Assembly (NCBI RefSeq): GCF_009498215.1
Contig: NZ_CP043499.1
Span: 744,001 to 808,000, forward strand
From: Rhizobium grahamii
GTDB taxonomy: Bacteria > Pseudomonadota > Alphaproteobacteria > Rhizobiales > Rhizobiaceae
DNA: 64,000 nucleotides
Direction of reading: 5' to 3'
In this document: positions 45,105-54,044 of the stretch, piece by piece
Layout: each line of letters starts with the position of its first letter
Numbering within the stretch: position 1 is the first letter of the stretch
Made by a program: the position numbers and the translations under genes
Notes under the pieces: model-generated
Seen by the model: only the letters and a program-made list of their open reading frames with translations
Databases searched by the model: none
Told to the model about the DNA's origin: nothing

Positions 45105-45995
45105 TCACCTCATGACGTCGCCCACCGAACGAAACCTTGCCGCATCAACCCCCGGCGAAGCGCCGAACTCGCGCCGATATTCCCGATTGAACTGCGACGC
45201 GCTTTCGTAGCCAATCTCGAACCCGATCGACGCAACGCTCCTTTGTTCGGACAGAAGTTTGGTCCGTGCGTGGATGAGACGCACGCGCTTCTGATACTGG
45301 ATCGGCGTCATCGATGTCGCGCGGCGGAAATGGCGGTGGAACGAGGTGACGCTCATGCCAGCCCGTGAGGCGAGGTCCTCGACCTGGACCGGCTCGGCAA
45401 AATTTTGCTTTAGCCACGCGATGGCTTGGACTATTCGGGACGTTGGTCCACCCTCAAGGCCGATCTGGCGGATGACCGAGGCATGTTCGCCGGTCAAAAG
45501 CCGCCACATCACTTCCCGCTCGATCGCCGGACGCAGCGCTGTGGCATCCGACGGTGCGTCGAGGAGGGTAAGGAGGCGAACGAGTGCATCCAGAAGGTTT
45601 TCCGGCAGCGGGCTGACCGTAGCACCCATATCGGTATCGCTGGTCAAAGGATGAAGGCCGGTCTCAACTGCCAACGCGGCCAGCGCGGCCGGGTCAAGCG
45701 CCATCTCGAAGCCGAGAAACGGCTCTTCTGGGCTCGCCTTCGTGACATGCGCACTCACCGGGACATCCAGCGAGATTACGAGAGAATCCCCGGCACGGTA
45801 GTCGCAGACCGTGTCGCCGATAACCGTTTGCTTGGCGCCCTGAGCCACCACGGCAAAGGTCGGAACCGCAAGCCCAGCCAGCGGATCGGTCACCCTAGTC
45901 GAGCGCAGTAGCCGGATGCCCGGAAGCACGTTGGTTAGGTAGCTCGGGCCGGCGTGTTTCTCGATCAGCGCAGCGAGTTCCAAAAGCTTTTGCAT
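45105..45995 (-). CDS. AraC-family transcriptional regulator (AraC_N type)
   Basis: The protein has about 296 residues. An N-terminal cupin-like AraC_N domain (VVAQGAKQTVIGDTVCDYRAGDSLV) precedes a C-terminal double HTH (VEDLASRAGMSVTSFHRHFR and SVASIGFEIGYESASQFNRE). The start is ATG 45995 (MQKLLELAAL); the longer frame to 46049 is less likely. It is divergent from an aldo/keto reductase, the same arrangement as YqhC next to aldehyde reductases, so it probably induces that gene in response to reactive aldehydes. Confidence 0.93.
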   Translation of the reverse strand: MQKLLELAALIEKHAGPSYLTNVLPGIRLLRSTRVTDPLAGLAVPTFAVVAQGAKQTVIGDTVCDYRAGDSLVISLDVPVSAHVTKASPEEPFLGFEMALDPAALAALAVETGLHPLTSDTDMGATVSPLPENLLDALVRLLTLLDAPSDATALRPAIEREVMWRLLTGEHASVIRQIGLEGGPTSRIVQAIAWLKQNFAEPVQVEDLASRAGMSVTSFHRHFRRATSMTPIQYQKRVRLIHARTKLLSEQRSVASIGFEIGYESASQFNREYRREFGASPGVDAARFRSVGDVMR

Positions 45996-46130
45996 CGGCC
46001 ATCCGGATGGTTTGGGACATATCAGCAAGCGGTTGGCATGATTGTGCAACAGGATGGCAGCAATGGTCTACGCCGATTGGACTCCGAGATATTAAATCAG
46101 GGCAATTGAATTCGCAAATCAGGAGCTGTT

Positions 46131-47213
46131 ATGTCGCTGGATTCATTTGTTACTCTCGGCCGTTCGGCCCTTCGTGTAAGCCCGCTGACATTGGGCACCA
46201 TGACCTTTGGTGAAGACTGGGGCTGGGGGACGGATGCCGAGCATTCGGTGGAGATCCTCGCGGAATATCTCGATCGGGGCGGCAACTCGATCGATACGGC
46301 GAACATTTATACCAATGGACATTCTGAAAAGATCATCGGTGACTATTTCGCTGGACAGCCCTCAAAACGGGACCGCGTGGTTTTTGGAACCAAGTTCTTC
46401 GCCAGTCTCCATCCGGGGGATCCGAATGGTGGCGGAGCTGGACGCAAGTCGATGATCCATCAGTTGGAAGCGTCACTACGCCGACTGCAGACCGATTATG
46501 TCGATATCTACTGGCTGCACAACTGGGACAAGTTCGCGCCAATCGAAGAGACACTGCGTGCGCTGGACGATCTGGTTCGTTCTGGAAAAATCCGGTACAT
46601 CGGGCTGTCAGATCTCCCAGCATGGAAAACAGCCGAAGCATCGGTTCTGTCTCACTTTCGCGGCTGGACGCCGGTCATTGCCTTGCAACTCGAATATTCC
46701 TTGCTCGAACGCACCATCGAAGGCGAGCATGTCCCCATGGCGGAGGCCTTGGACATGGCCATCATGCCCTGGAGCCCGCTGAAGAACGGCTTTCTGTCCG
46801 GCAAATACCGGCGCTCGGCGGCCATGCCGGCGGACGCGTCGAGATCCATGATTACCGGCGCCCCATCCGAAGCCGATTACGATGTCATCGATGTTTTGCA
46901 TCAGGTTGCTGAAGACGTCGGCGCCAGTCCGGCGGCGGTTGCGCTCGCGTGGCTCAGGACCAAGCCTGCCGTTACCTCGATTTTGATCGGTGCCCGCCGA
47001 AAGGAGCAGTTCGTTGAGAACCTTGCCGCGTTAGAGGTTGCGCTCGGCGAGGAGCACATTGCGCGTCTTGACGCTATCTCCAAACCGACCCTCAACTTTC
47101 CCGCCCATGTGCTCGAGACAGGGACGCCGATGCTTGGCTACGGAGGAACCCGCATCAACGGTGTTCAAACAACTCTTTGGCCCATGCTTGCACAGAGCAC
47201 CGCCCGCTACTGA
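46131..47213 (+). CDS. Aldo/keto reductase
   Basis: The 360-residue TIM-barrel oxidoreductase has tetrad residues in NSIDTANIYTNGHSEKIIG (Asp, Tyr), VVFGTKFF (Lys) and IYWLHNWDKF (His), and the NADPH-binding end TSILIGARRKEQFVENL. It belongs to the longer YajO/general-stress-like branch. It is divergent from the AraC regulator, which likely controls it. The physiological substrate is unknown; detoxification of aldehydes is the usual role. Confidence 0.94.
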   Translation: MSLDSFVTLGRSALRVSPLTLGTMTFGEDWGWGTDAEHSVEILAEYLDRGGNSIDTANIYTNGHSEKIIGDYFAGQPSKRDRVVFGTKFFASLHPGDPNGGGAGRKSMIHQLEASLRRLQTDYVDIYWLHNWDKFAPIEETLRALDDLVRSGKIRYIGLSDLPAWKTAEASVLSHFRGWTPVIALQLEYSLLERTIEGEHVPMAEALDMAIMPWSPLKNGFLSGKYRRSAAMPADASRSMITGAPSEADYDVIDVLHQVAEDVGASPAAVALAWLRTKPAVTSILIGARRKEQFVENLAALEVALGEEHIARLDAISKPTLNFPAHVLETGTPMLGYGGTRINGVQTTLWPMLAQSTARY

Positions 47214-47304
47214 GTCGATCTGCACTCATAGCCACCATCGACGCATGCGACGACGAACACGGTTTAGGAAATCAATACCGGTCGTCGCCCGCCTGCTTGG
47301 CCGC

Positions 47305-47370
47305 CGATGCGTTCTATCAGAAGCTGGTCACGAACTTCGATCTTGCAAACGGTGACCGGTTTCTTCTGCC
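47305..47370 (+). pseudogene. Scrap of an Lrp/AsnC-family gene
   Basis: This short stretch is nearly identical to the 3-prime part of the Lrp gene at about 44917-44982. It reads DAFYQKLVTNFDLA against DAFYQKLITNFDLA. An added base then shifts the frame, after which TVTGFF continues in the next frame. No HTH or start remains. It is a relic of a duplication or of a deleted paralogue next to the aldo/keto reductase. Confidence 0.7.
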
Positions 47371-47378
47371 GCGTTACG

Positions 47379-47918
47379 TCAGCCGCAGGAACCGCCCATC
47401 GTTTCCCGGGCCTCGCTTGCGACGCGATCGTATTCCTCTGCCTGCTGAAGGGATTGCTCGCGCTCGGTGCCCGAATAGAATTGCGCGCAATATCGCGACT
47501 TCTTGGCGCCTTCCGAGTTGATCAGGTAGGCACCTCTCGCGTTCATGCAGGCGCCGCCCGATGAGGCCTGCTGCTGAACGTTCTGAATCCACTGAACAAA
47601 TCGGCTGTTCGGATCATCACAGTCAGATCGACTATCGCCCGGCGGCTGCGGAAATCCGGAGGTCGTGACAGCAGGTGTTGTCGCGGCGATCCTGGTCGGC
47701 GTGGGATAGTCCGTTCGAATAGAGGGCTCCCGCGTGCGCTCATTGTCCGCCAGGCGTTTCTCGTCCGCTTCGATCTGCTCCCTGGTTTTGCCCTGGAGGT
47801 CACTCGGCCCCACGACGACGACCGCATCCGAAGGAACCTGTTCGATGGGGACGGAATTGCACGACACCAGCAGCGTCACACAAAGCAAGACGATGTTCTT
47901 TTTGAAGCTGGCAAGCAC
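47379..47918 (-). CDS. Putative lipoprotein
   Basis: The 179-residue protein starts at GTG 47918 with GAGGGGG about eight bases upstream. The N-terminus MLASFKKNIVLLCVTLLVSC is a lipoprotein signal with lipobox LVSC, so it should be anchored in a membrane through the cysteine. The mature part is polar and proline/threonine-rich, then has conserved-looking cysteines (SDCDDPNSRF, GGACMNARGAYL, SRYCAQFYSG). I do not recognise the family. The longer frame to 48044 lacks a signal and is rejected. Confidence 0.72.
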   Translation of the reverse strand: MLASFKKNIVLLCVTLLVSCNSVPIEQVPSDAVVVVGPSDLQGKTREQIEADEKRLADNERTREPSIRTDYPTPTRIAATTPAVTTSGFPQPPGDSRSDCDDPNSRFVQWIQNVQQQASSGGACMNARGAYLINSEGAKKSRYCAQFYSGTEREQSLQQAEEYDRVASEARETMGGSCG

Positions 47919-48113
47919 GATATCGCCCCCTCGATCATGATGTTTTGGGGATACCGAGCACGGAATTGCACACAGCGCATCCCGCATTTGGGGGATGCCG
48001 GCATCAGAAGACGCCGACATCTCGATCTGCCAACTCGCAGGCACGCCAAGGAGGTCCTTCCTTGGCGGCCACGGGCGTCATCAGTGCGTATTCGGAAAAG
48101 CAATGGGCGGGAC

Positions 48114-48416
48114 TTAGCGCCCGAGCCAACGATACTCGGCAATCGAGGCTTTGCCGGTCTTCTTGTCGTATAGGCAAATGAGATTGACGGACGCCTTACC
48201 CTTGCCCATCGTGCCCCGTAACATGACGGCAATCTTTCCCGCCGCGTCGTCGAAGACAACCGGTGCGGAAGCCTCTGGCGAGGGCATCGCCGATTGGCCT
48301 ATGCAGGTCCCATTCACTTTGGCAAACAGTGCCTTCCACGCGCCGTCGCTCGATGCGGAGACGCTCGCTGCCGTAGCTGAAACAATAAGCGCTGTCGCGA
48401 CAATGGTCTTAAACAT
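48114..48416 (-). CDS. Small secreted hypothetical protein
   Basis: The protein of about 100 residues has a signal peptide (MFKTIVATALIVSATAASVSA). The short mature domain has two cysteines (NGTCIGQSAM, NLICLYDKKTG) and ends EYRWLGR. AAGGA lies seven bases before ATG 48416, which decides the start over 48434. The cysteine pair could form a periplasmic disulfide. The family is not recognised. Confidence 0.75.
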   Translation of the reverse strand: MFKTIVATALIVSATAASVSASSDGAWKALFAKVNGTCIGQSAMPSPEASAPVVFDDAAGKIAVMLRGTMGKGKASVNLICLYDKKTGKASIAEYRWLGR

Positions 48417-48580
48417 AACGAATTCCTTGTTCATCCGTCGCCGGAATCACTCGTGACGACAGTTTGATTCCTGGCCGAACGGCAAGGCCAAACTTTGGCG
48501 AAGGAAGGTTGCGATTGCAGCGTGTCATCCTGCTGATGCCGGATGGGAAGAGGCGCTGATAGTCGCGCCTCTTGGGATGC

Positions 48581-49099
48581 TTAGCCGTTTGTGCCGCGCA
48601 GGATTTCGAAGAGGAACCATGTCCGGCGCTCGCCTTCGTCGATCCAGTTCTCGAGCAGGCTCGCGGTCGCGACGTCGCCGTATTCGTCACAGGTATCGTG
48701 TAGTGCCCGCATGCTGGCGACGAGCGAAGTGTTGTCCTCGCGCAACTCGGCAAGCATGCCATGCGGATGGACGAAATCGGCATCGTTGTCGGTGATCCGC
48801 TGGCGACGGGCGATATCGCCGATCGAGCGCAGCGTTGTCCCGCCGAGCTTGCGCGCCCGCTCTGCCAGCGGATCGGTGATCGCAAACAGCTGGTCGCCGT
48901 GCTCGTCGAGCAGCAGATGGTAGTCGCGGAAACTCGCGCCGGACATATGCCAGTGGAAGTTCTTGGTTTTCAGGTAAAGCGCAAAGACATCGGCAAGCAA
49001 TGTCGTCGCGCCGGCCGAAATGTCCCTGACCGCCTCTTCGCTCAGCCCCGACGGGGTCTTCAGAGACAAAGTGCGGCGGGATTTCAGTGTGTCGTCCAT
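48581..49099 (-). CDS. dps: Dps-family DNA-protection/mini-ferritin protein
   Basis: The 172-residue four-helix protein has the intersubunit ferroxidase residues H49 and H61, D65, D76 and E80 in NFHWHMSGASF, DYHLLLDEHGDQ and ITDPLAERARKLGG. Dps dodecamers oxidise ferrous iron with peroxide and protect DNA in starvation. It sits among other stress-type genes (FPASDPP small protein, flavin reductase, zinc-finger protein), all leftward, which suggests a shared stress regulon although no common promoter was seen. Confidence 0.95.
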   Translation of the reverse strand: MDDTLKSRRTLSLKTPSGLSEEAVRDISAGATTLLADVFALYLKTKNFHWHMSGASFRDYHLLLDEHGDQLFAITDPLAERARKLGGTTLRSIGDIARRQRITDNDADFVHPHGMLAELREDNTSLVASMRALHDTCDEYGDVATASLLENWIDEGERRTWFLFEILRGTNG

Positions 49100-49128
49100 T
49101 TCTTCATCCTTTTCGATCTTGATGCATT

Positions 49129-49296
49129 TTATTCCAGGCGGCCAGATGCCGGTGGATCACTTGCTGGGAAGCTCTCGCGAAGCGCCTCATCGAGCTGCTC
49201 GTCATCAGCGGATTCGCGATCGGGACTGGATGCCGTCTCCTGCGGTTCGGACAGCATTTCCGTGCTGTCAGGGATCGTCTTGACCTTCTTCGTCAT
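49129..49296 (-). CDS. Small acidic protein with FPASDPP motif
   Basis: The 55-residue, very acidic protein starts MTKKVKTIPDSTEML and ends with LDEALRESFPASDPPASGRL. The xxALRESFPASDPP motif recurs in short proteins of alphaproteobacteria, often near stress genes, with no assigned function that I know. ATG 49296 has AAGGAG nine bases upstream; the longer frame to 49401 is rejected. It lies 29 bases upstream of dps on the same strand and is probably co-transcribed. Confidence 0.75.
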   Translation of the reverse strand: MTKKVKTIPDSTEMLSEPQETASSPDRESADDEQLDEALRESFPASDPPASGRLE

Positions 49297-49407
49297 CGAA
49301 GCTGTCTCCTTGCCTGCGGTGAGTATCCGATGGTGGCCATCGATATCTTGGACAATCGGATTCCGATTTGTATTGAATGACCGAAGCAAAACCGCCGGCA
49401 AAGCTTC

Positions 49408-51123
49408 CTATCGCGCGGGGTGAAGCGAACGGTCTTCCTGAGCTGCCGCAGCTCCAGCGAACGCCTTCAACGCCTCATGGATTTGACTGACGACAGCCGC
49501 CCCCTCGCCGACCGCGGCAGCAACGCGCTTTGTCGAACCGGCCCTGATATCGCCGATCGCAAAGACATTCGGAACGCTGGTCTCAAGTGGCAAGGTTGGT
49601 CTCGCGCCGACTATATCCCCGCGAGGCTGCTCGCCCGTCACGATGAATCCTCTGTTATCGACCGAGATCCTCGACGGGAGCCATTCCGTATTTGGATCAG
49701 CGCCGATGAAGACGAAGAGGTGCTGCACGGCAAGCGGCTTTTCGACGCCCGACGCCTGGTCCCTGATCATCGACGACGAGAGCTTGCCCTGTTCATCCCC
49801 GGTAATGCCGACGATCTCACTGCCGACATGAACGTCGACATTTCCAAGAGCGGCGATGCGCTCGATGAGGTAGGCTGACATTGTTTCTTCAAGCGGCCGG
49901 CGGACGACGAGATGCAGGCGCCTGACTTGCGGCGCCAGATACACCACGGCCTGGCCGGCGGAGTTACCGCCACCGATGAGCGCGACGTCTTCATCACCAC
50001 AGAGCCTCGCTTCGATGGGCGACACCCAGTAGGAGACGCCCGATCCCTGGAAGTCCGCAAGCATCGGAATGTCCGGGTGCCTGTATCGCGCCCCCGACGC
50101 GATCACGACGGTTCGTGCGCTCACCGTCTGGCCGTCGGAGAGCGTCAGCGCGAAGGGACCGCGCGTCCGGTTCTCCGGCGCAGCAAGGTTTGCAACAGCC
50201 AGCGGCAGGGCGATTTCGGCGCCGAATTTCAGAGCCTGGTTGAAAGCTCGCCCCATCAGCGCCTGGCCCGTTATGCCGGTCGGAAAGCCGAGATAATTTT
50301 CGATCCGCATCGAAGCGCCGGCCTGTCCGCCCGCGACTGCCTGCTCGAGTACCAAAACATCGAGGCCCTCGGAACCACCATAAACTGCGGCCGCGAGACC
50401 AGCGGGGCCCGCGCCGACGATTGCAACGTCGTAGACGCGCCCTTTGCCCAATGTCGGTGTGATGCCGAGGCAGCGCGCCACAGCCGCCTCGTTCGGGTTC
50501 TTCAGGACAGTGCCGGCAGGGCAGACCATGATCGGCAGGTCGGACGACGCTATACCCAAGCGCTGTACAAGCGCGAGGCCTTCGGCATCAGATGTGGCGT
50601 CCAGGGCGATATACGGATAGCCGTTTCGGCGCAGAAAACCTTCAAGCCGAACCAGCTGCCCGCTACCGGGCGTCCCGATCAGCACCGATCCGGAGGCGCC
50701 ACTATCGATCAGCGCGACACGTCGCAGAATGAAAGCTCGCATGACGAGTTCACCGATCTCTGCGGAACCGACGATCAGCGCTCGGACATGGGCTGCATCG
50801 AATGGGATCGCTTTGCAGCCGCCGGCGCCCGCCCGGGCACCGACAAGCGACGGACGCGCCGAGAGCTGACTGACCTCCCCTGAGAATTGGCCGGCAGCCA
50901 ATGTGACGATCGGTGTTTCGGCTCGCAGCCCCGTGCCGCTGAAAACCTCAAGCTGACCATCGAGGACGAGCCACGATGACGCATTTGTTTCGCCGATCGC
51001 AAGGATTGCCGCTCCGGGCTGGAAGGAGACCGGCTCGGCCGACGAGACGCGTCTCGCGACCGCAACTTGCTTAACATCGAGGACCGGGAACTTCTGGTCG
51101 TCACGAGAACCGGAACTGGCCAT
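49408..51123 (-). CDS. Cyclic-nucleotide-binding domain fused to thioredoxin-reductase-like flavoprotein
   Basis: The 571-residue protein has three parts. These are a cNMP-binding-like beta barrel (about 30-135; GAAILAIGETNASSWLVLDG), a thioredoxin-fold segment (about 150-220), and an FAD/NAD reductase (about 240-555). The reductase has VAIVGAGPAGLAAAVYGGSEGL, VALIGGGNSAGQAVVYLA and VFAIGDIRAGSTKRVAAAVGEG. The usual CxxC redox pair of thioredoxin reductase is absent (YWVSPIEARLC instead), as I recall for this subfamily, so electrons probably go elsewhere. The start at 51123 has GAGAGG upstream. A UBP zinc-finger gene lies 16 bases upstream in the same operon. Confidence 0.88.
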   Translation of the reverse strand: MASSGSRDDQKFPVLDVKQVAVARRVSSAEPVSFQPGAAILAIGETNASSWLVLDGQLEVFSGTGLRAETPIVTLAAGQFSGEVSQLSARPSLVGARAGAGGCKAIPFDAAHVRALIVGSAEIGELVMRAFILRRVALIDSGASGSVLIGTPGSGQLVRLEGFLRRNGYPYIALDATSDAEGLALVQRLGIASSDLPIMVCPAGTVLKNPNEAAVARCLGITPTLGKGRVYDVAIVGAGPAGLAAAVYGGSEGLDVLVLEQAVAGGQAGASMRIENYLGFPTGITGQALMGRAFNQALKFGAEIALPLAVANLAAPENRTRGPFALTLSDGQTVSARTVVIASGARYRHPDIPMLADFQGSGVSYWVSPIEARLCGDEDVALIGGGNSAGQAVVYLAPQVRRLHLVVRRPLEETMSAYLIERIAALGNVDVHVGSEIVGITGDEQGKLSSSMIRDQASGVEKPLAVQHLFVFIGADPNTEWLPSRISVDNRGFIVTGEQPRGDIVGARPTLPLETSVPNVFAIGDIRAGSTKRVAAAVGEGAAVVSQIHEALKAFAGAAAAQEDRSLHPAR

Positions 51124-51139
51124 TGCTCGAGCCTCTCGA

Positions 51140-51454
51140 TCAGTAGTAACGCGGGATGGGACCGTTTTGTGGGGTTTGGTCCGGCAGATCGACGAAAGTC
51201 TCGTCGACGAAGCACCACCCCCAGCCCTCCGGTGGATCGTAGCCTTCGATGATCGGGTGTCCCGTTCGGTGGAAATGCGCCGTTGCGTGCTTGCCGACGG
51301 ACTGATCGCAGCAGCCGACATGCCCGCATTCGCGACATAGACGCAGATGAAACCACTCCATTCCCTGCTCAAGGCATTCTTCACAGCCGAAGGTTCGCGG
51401 CGTCACGGAGCGGATTGTCGATTTGTGCACACAGGCGGTCATGAGCGGTGCCAT
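51140..51454 (-). CDS. UBP-type zinc finger protein
   Basis: The protein of about 104 residues has the zf-UBP cysteine/histidine array: FGCEECLEQGMEWFHLRLCR, CGHVGCCDQSVGKHATAHF and HPIIEGYDP. In eukaryotes this fold binds ubiquitin C-termini. In bacteria it is often linked to flavin reductases, with unknown role. ATG 51442 is an alternative start four codons later. It is translated just before the cNMP-flavin reductase with a 16-base gap, so the two are expected to work together. Confidence 0.9.
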   Translation of the reverse strand: MAPLMTACVHKSTIRSVTPRTFGCEECLEQGMEWFHLRLCRECGHVGCCDQSVGKHATAHFHRTGHPIIEGYDPPEGWGWCFVDETFVDLPDQTPQNGPIPRYY

Positions 51455-51718
51455 CCTCTAAAGCTGCGGATATCGTTTCAATATGGTCCCATCTGGTACC
51501 GACACCGATGACACCGGTCTTGGACATATTGCCTGCACTTGTACCGAAACATCGCGATGCAAATCGGCCGAGGCGTTGTCGGCCGATTGATGCCGGCGAC
51601 ATCACCAAGGCGCGAAGGCACACCCGGCTATACCTGAGTATGATTACGATCAGCACCGCGTGCTGATAGCGTGTTTTTTATTGATTGCTTGAAATGAATA
51701 CTGACCGCGGAGACTATT

Positions 51719-52078
51719 TTGTTCCAGATACCTTTGACAACAGCGCAAACCGAGAACTATCGGTTACTCGCGCAAGTGCTTTGCTCTTCCGAACATCCGC
51801 GTCACGACGTTGACCCGCGCGTTCCCTCATCCCGCAGCCAGGCAGCCCTCCAAGAAGAGCCGGTGCATGGCCGGGAAGAGCGGTCGGATCGGAGTAATGG
51901 TCCGTCCACTGCGCCGAAGCATCGGGCATTCAGTGAACTTTCTTTGACCGAGGCGATATCGGATCCCCTAATCGGTCTTCTCAACGAGGCTGACAAGATC
52001 GACGCAAGATCGTTTGCTCAGCTTCTCCAGAGCGCGTCGCGGGTCCTGGAATTTCGATCAATCACGCGATCGCAGTAA
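51719..52078 (+). CDS. Hypothetical protein with conserved-type C-terminus
   Basis: The reading frame gives about 119 residues. The N-terminal half is polar and low in complexity. The C-terminal segment SLTEAISDPLIGLLNEADKI, then DARSFAQLLQSASR, is helical and resembles a motif I recall from small rhizobial proteins. The start is uncertain (TTG at 51719, no clear ribosome site), so the true protein may be shorter. It lies before the DUF2188 gene on the same strand. Confidence 0.55.
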   Translation: MFQIPLTTAQTENYRLLAQVLCSSEHPRHDVDPRVPSSRSQAALQEEPVHGREERSDRSNGPSTAPKHRAFSELSLTEAISDPLIGLLNEADKIDARSFAQLLQSASRVLEFRSITRSQ

Positions 52079-52162
52079 GCGGTCCGACGGAGGATGAAGA
52101 GGTCCACTCTCCGCATCGTCGAGGCCGTGTCCGACAACTTGTAAACCTCAAGGAGCACTCGC

Positions 52163-52402
52163 ATGCACGTAACATATCACGTTGATGAACACGACGGCGG
52201 CTGGGCGTACCACGTCGATCAGGTCTGGTCCGAGACATTTCCGGATCACGGATCGGCTCTGAAAGCAGCAAGGGCGGCGGCATCGCGCCAAGGCACGAGC
52301 GACGCGAGCGTTCTGGTGACGTATGAGAATACCAGCGGACAATGGGTGACGGAGCTGGCTGGAAACGGCGAGCGTGTCGACGCCAATGTCGTGGATAATT
52401 GA
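52163..52402 (+). CDS. DUF2188-type small protein
   Basis: The 79-residue protein (MHVTYHVDEHDGGWAYHVDQ...) has the pattern of DUF2188: strands around GGWAYHVDQVWSETFPDHGS, a helix SALKAARAAASRQ, then a terminal strand. AAGGAG lies seven bases before the ATG. Proteins of this family are small and soluble, with unknown function. It is 85 bases after the preceding small gene and convergent with the Old Yellow Enzyme gene. Confidence 0.86.
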   Translation: MHVTYHVDEHDGGWAYHVDQVWSETFPDHGSALKAARAAASRQGTSDASVLVTYENTSGQWVTELAGNGERVDANVVDN

Positions 52403-52489
52403 TCAGTCTTCTCGGCCGATCGCAGCGGAATCCGAACAGGTGAACCAACATGCGGTGAGCGACATTTCCGTCGTTCACCGCATTTTGCG

Positions 52490-53602
52490 TTATTGGGCCT
52501 TGTGCTCGAAGAGGTGCCGGAATTGCCTCGGCTGGCACCGCAAGTACTGATCCGCAGCCTGGACGGTCTCGCCGAAATGAGCCGCAGCGTGCCACGGCCA
52601 ACGAGGGTCATAGAGAATGGCTCTGGCAATTGCGACGAGATCCGCGTCCCCTGTCGTCAGGATGGCTTCCGCTTGCTCGAATTCGGTAATGAGGCCGACA
52701 GCGATCACCGTAATCTTGACAGCCTGTTTGACTGCCCGCGCAAGGGGAACCTGATAGCTTGGGCCAACGGCGATTTGCTGGTGATGCGCCAGGCCACCCG
52801 ACGATACGTGAATCGCGGCGCACCCGCGCGCTTCCAATGCGCTGGCGAAACGGATGGTCTGCTCGACATCCCAGCCGCCCTCGGCCCAATCCGTCCCGGA
52901 TAGCCTCATCGTGACAGGCTTGTCCGACGGGAAAGCTTCGCGAACCGTATCAAAGACTTCCAGCGGGAAGCGTAACCTGTTTTCGAGAGAGCCGCCGTAC
53001 TCGTCGGTTCGTTCATTGGACAGCGGTGACATGAACTGATGGAGCAGATAGCCATGCGCGCCGTGAATCTGGACGGCGTCGATGCCCAGTTCCGCGGCTC
53101 GTCTTGCCGCGTCGCCGAAGGCTGCACGGATCCGCTCGAGGCCGGCCTTGTCGAGGGCATTCGGATGGTCGTAGTGCTCCCGGAAGGGAATTGAACTCGG
53201 GGCCACCGTCTTCCAGCCGCCCGCTGCATCCGGCGCGATCTGGTGGCCGCCCTTCCAGGGGATCTCTGAGGAGGCCTTCCTGCCCGCGTGGCCGAGCTGG
53301 ACGGCGATCGGCATATCGGACCAACGGCGGATCCCGGTGAGCACCCTGTCCATGGCCCGCTGACACGCATCGGAGTAAAGGCCCACGTCGCCATAGGAAA
53401 TCCGGCCTTCGGAAGTTACCGCCGTCGCCTCGATGGTCAGAATACCGGCGCCGGACAGGGCAAGATTTCCAAGATGGATCAGATGCCAGTCCGTCATCTC
53501 GCCATCGGACGCGGAGTACTGACACATCGGCGCGATGACGATCCGATTCTGCAGCTTCAACGATCCAATCTCGAAGGGTGAGAAAAGCTTGGTTGCACTC
53601 AC
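52490..53602 (-). CDS. NADH:flavin oxidoreductase, Old Yellow Enzyme family (YqjM/NamA-like)
   Basis: The 370-residue FMN TIM barrel has the thermophilic-like OYE marks: C27 and Y29 in APMCQYSASDGE, QLGHAGRKAS, the substrate-binding histidine pair region IHGAHGYLLHQF, MSPLSNERTDEYGG and the C-terminal VAIARAILYDPRWPWHAA. It reduces activated alkenes, enones and nitro compounds with NAD(P)H. The start is GTG 53602 with AAAGG upstream. It is transcribed alone. The natural substrate is unknown. Confidence 0.94.
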   Translation of the reverse strand: MSATKLFSPFEIGSLKLQNRIVIAPMCQYSASDGEMTDWHLIHLGNLALSGAGILTIEATAVTSEGRISYGDVGLYSDACQRAMDRVLTGIRRWSDMPIAVQLGHAGRKASSEIPWKGGHQIAPDAAGGWKTVAPSSIPFREHYDHPNALDKAGLERIRAAFGDAARRAAELGIDAVQIHGAHGYLLHQFMSPLSNERTDEYGGSLENRLRFPLEVFDTVREAFPSDKPVTMRLSGTDWAEGGWDVEQTIRFASALEARGCAAIHVSSGGLAHHQQIAVGPSYQVPLARAVKQAVKITVIAVGLITEFEQAEAILTTGDADLVAIARAILYDPRWPWHAAAHFGETVQAADQYLRCQPRQFRHLFEHKAQ

Positions 53603-54044
53603 GGCATCACCTTTCAGTTAGGAGTCTCGCCTAAAGGGCGGGAACGGAGGCGCCTGGACAGGCTTCCGGTATCACGAGAAAGGATCGCTTACGAGCCTCT
53701 TCTTGACCGCGCGATTGTGCAATTCGGCCAAGCGATTGGCGATCATACCTTCGTCTAGCGCCACTAGATTTTTGCTGCCGAATGCGGGCCTTTCCCAGCG
53801 ACGCCGAAGAACCTATCGGTTGCCGCAGCCTCCTACACCACGTTCTCGCGAGCCTATCCCGCCGACACACGCGGTTGTGGGCGGCGGCGGGCCTTGGGGC
53901 ATCAAGTCAAGCATAGCCAGTAGCCTCGTCTGCGCTAGCCTACCTAACACCAAGGTATGCCCACCCTATACCTCAACGTCATTTAAAACCCGCCGCCCGC
54001 GCGCGATTATTAGGCTGCATTTTATTCAACACGGGAGCCGCAAG
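53603..54044. other. Intergenic gap before the CopC-like gene
   Basis: These 442 bases separate the divergent Old Yellow Enzyme and CopC-like genes. An open plus-strand frame from 53703 runs into the CopC-like gene but its first 114 codons are not protein-like. The second half is pyrimidine-rich. No firm promoter or gene was identified. Confidence 0.4.
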
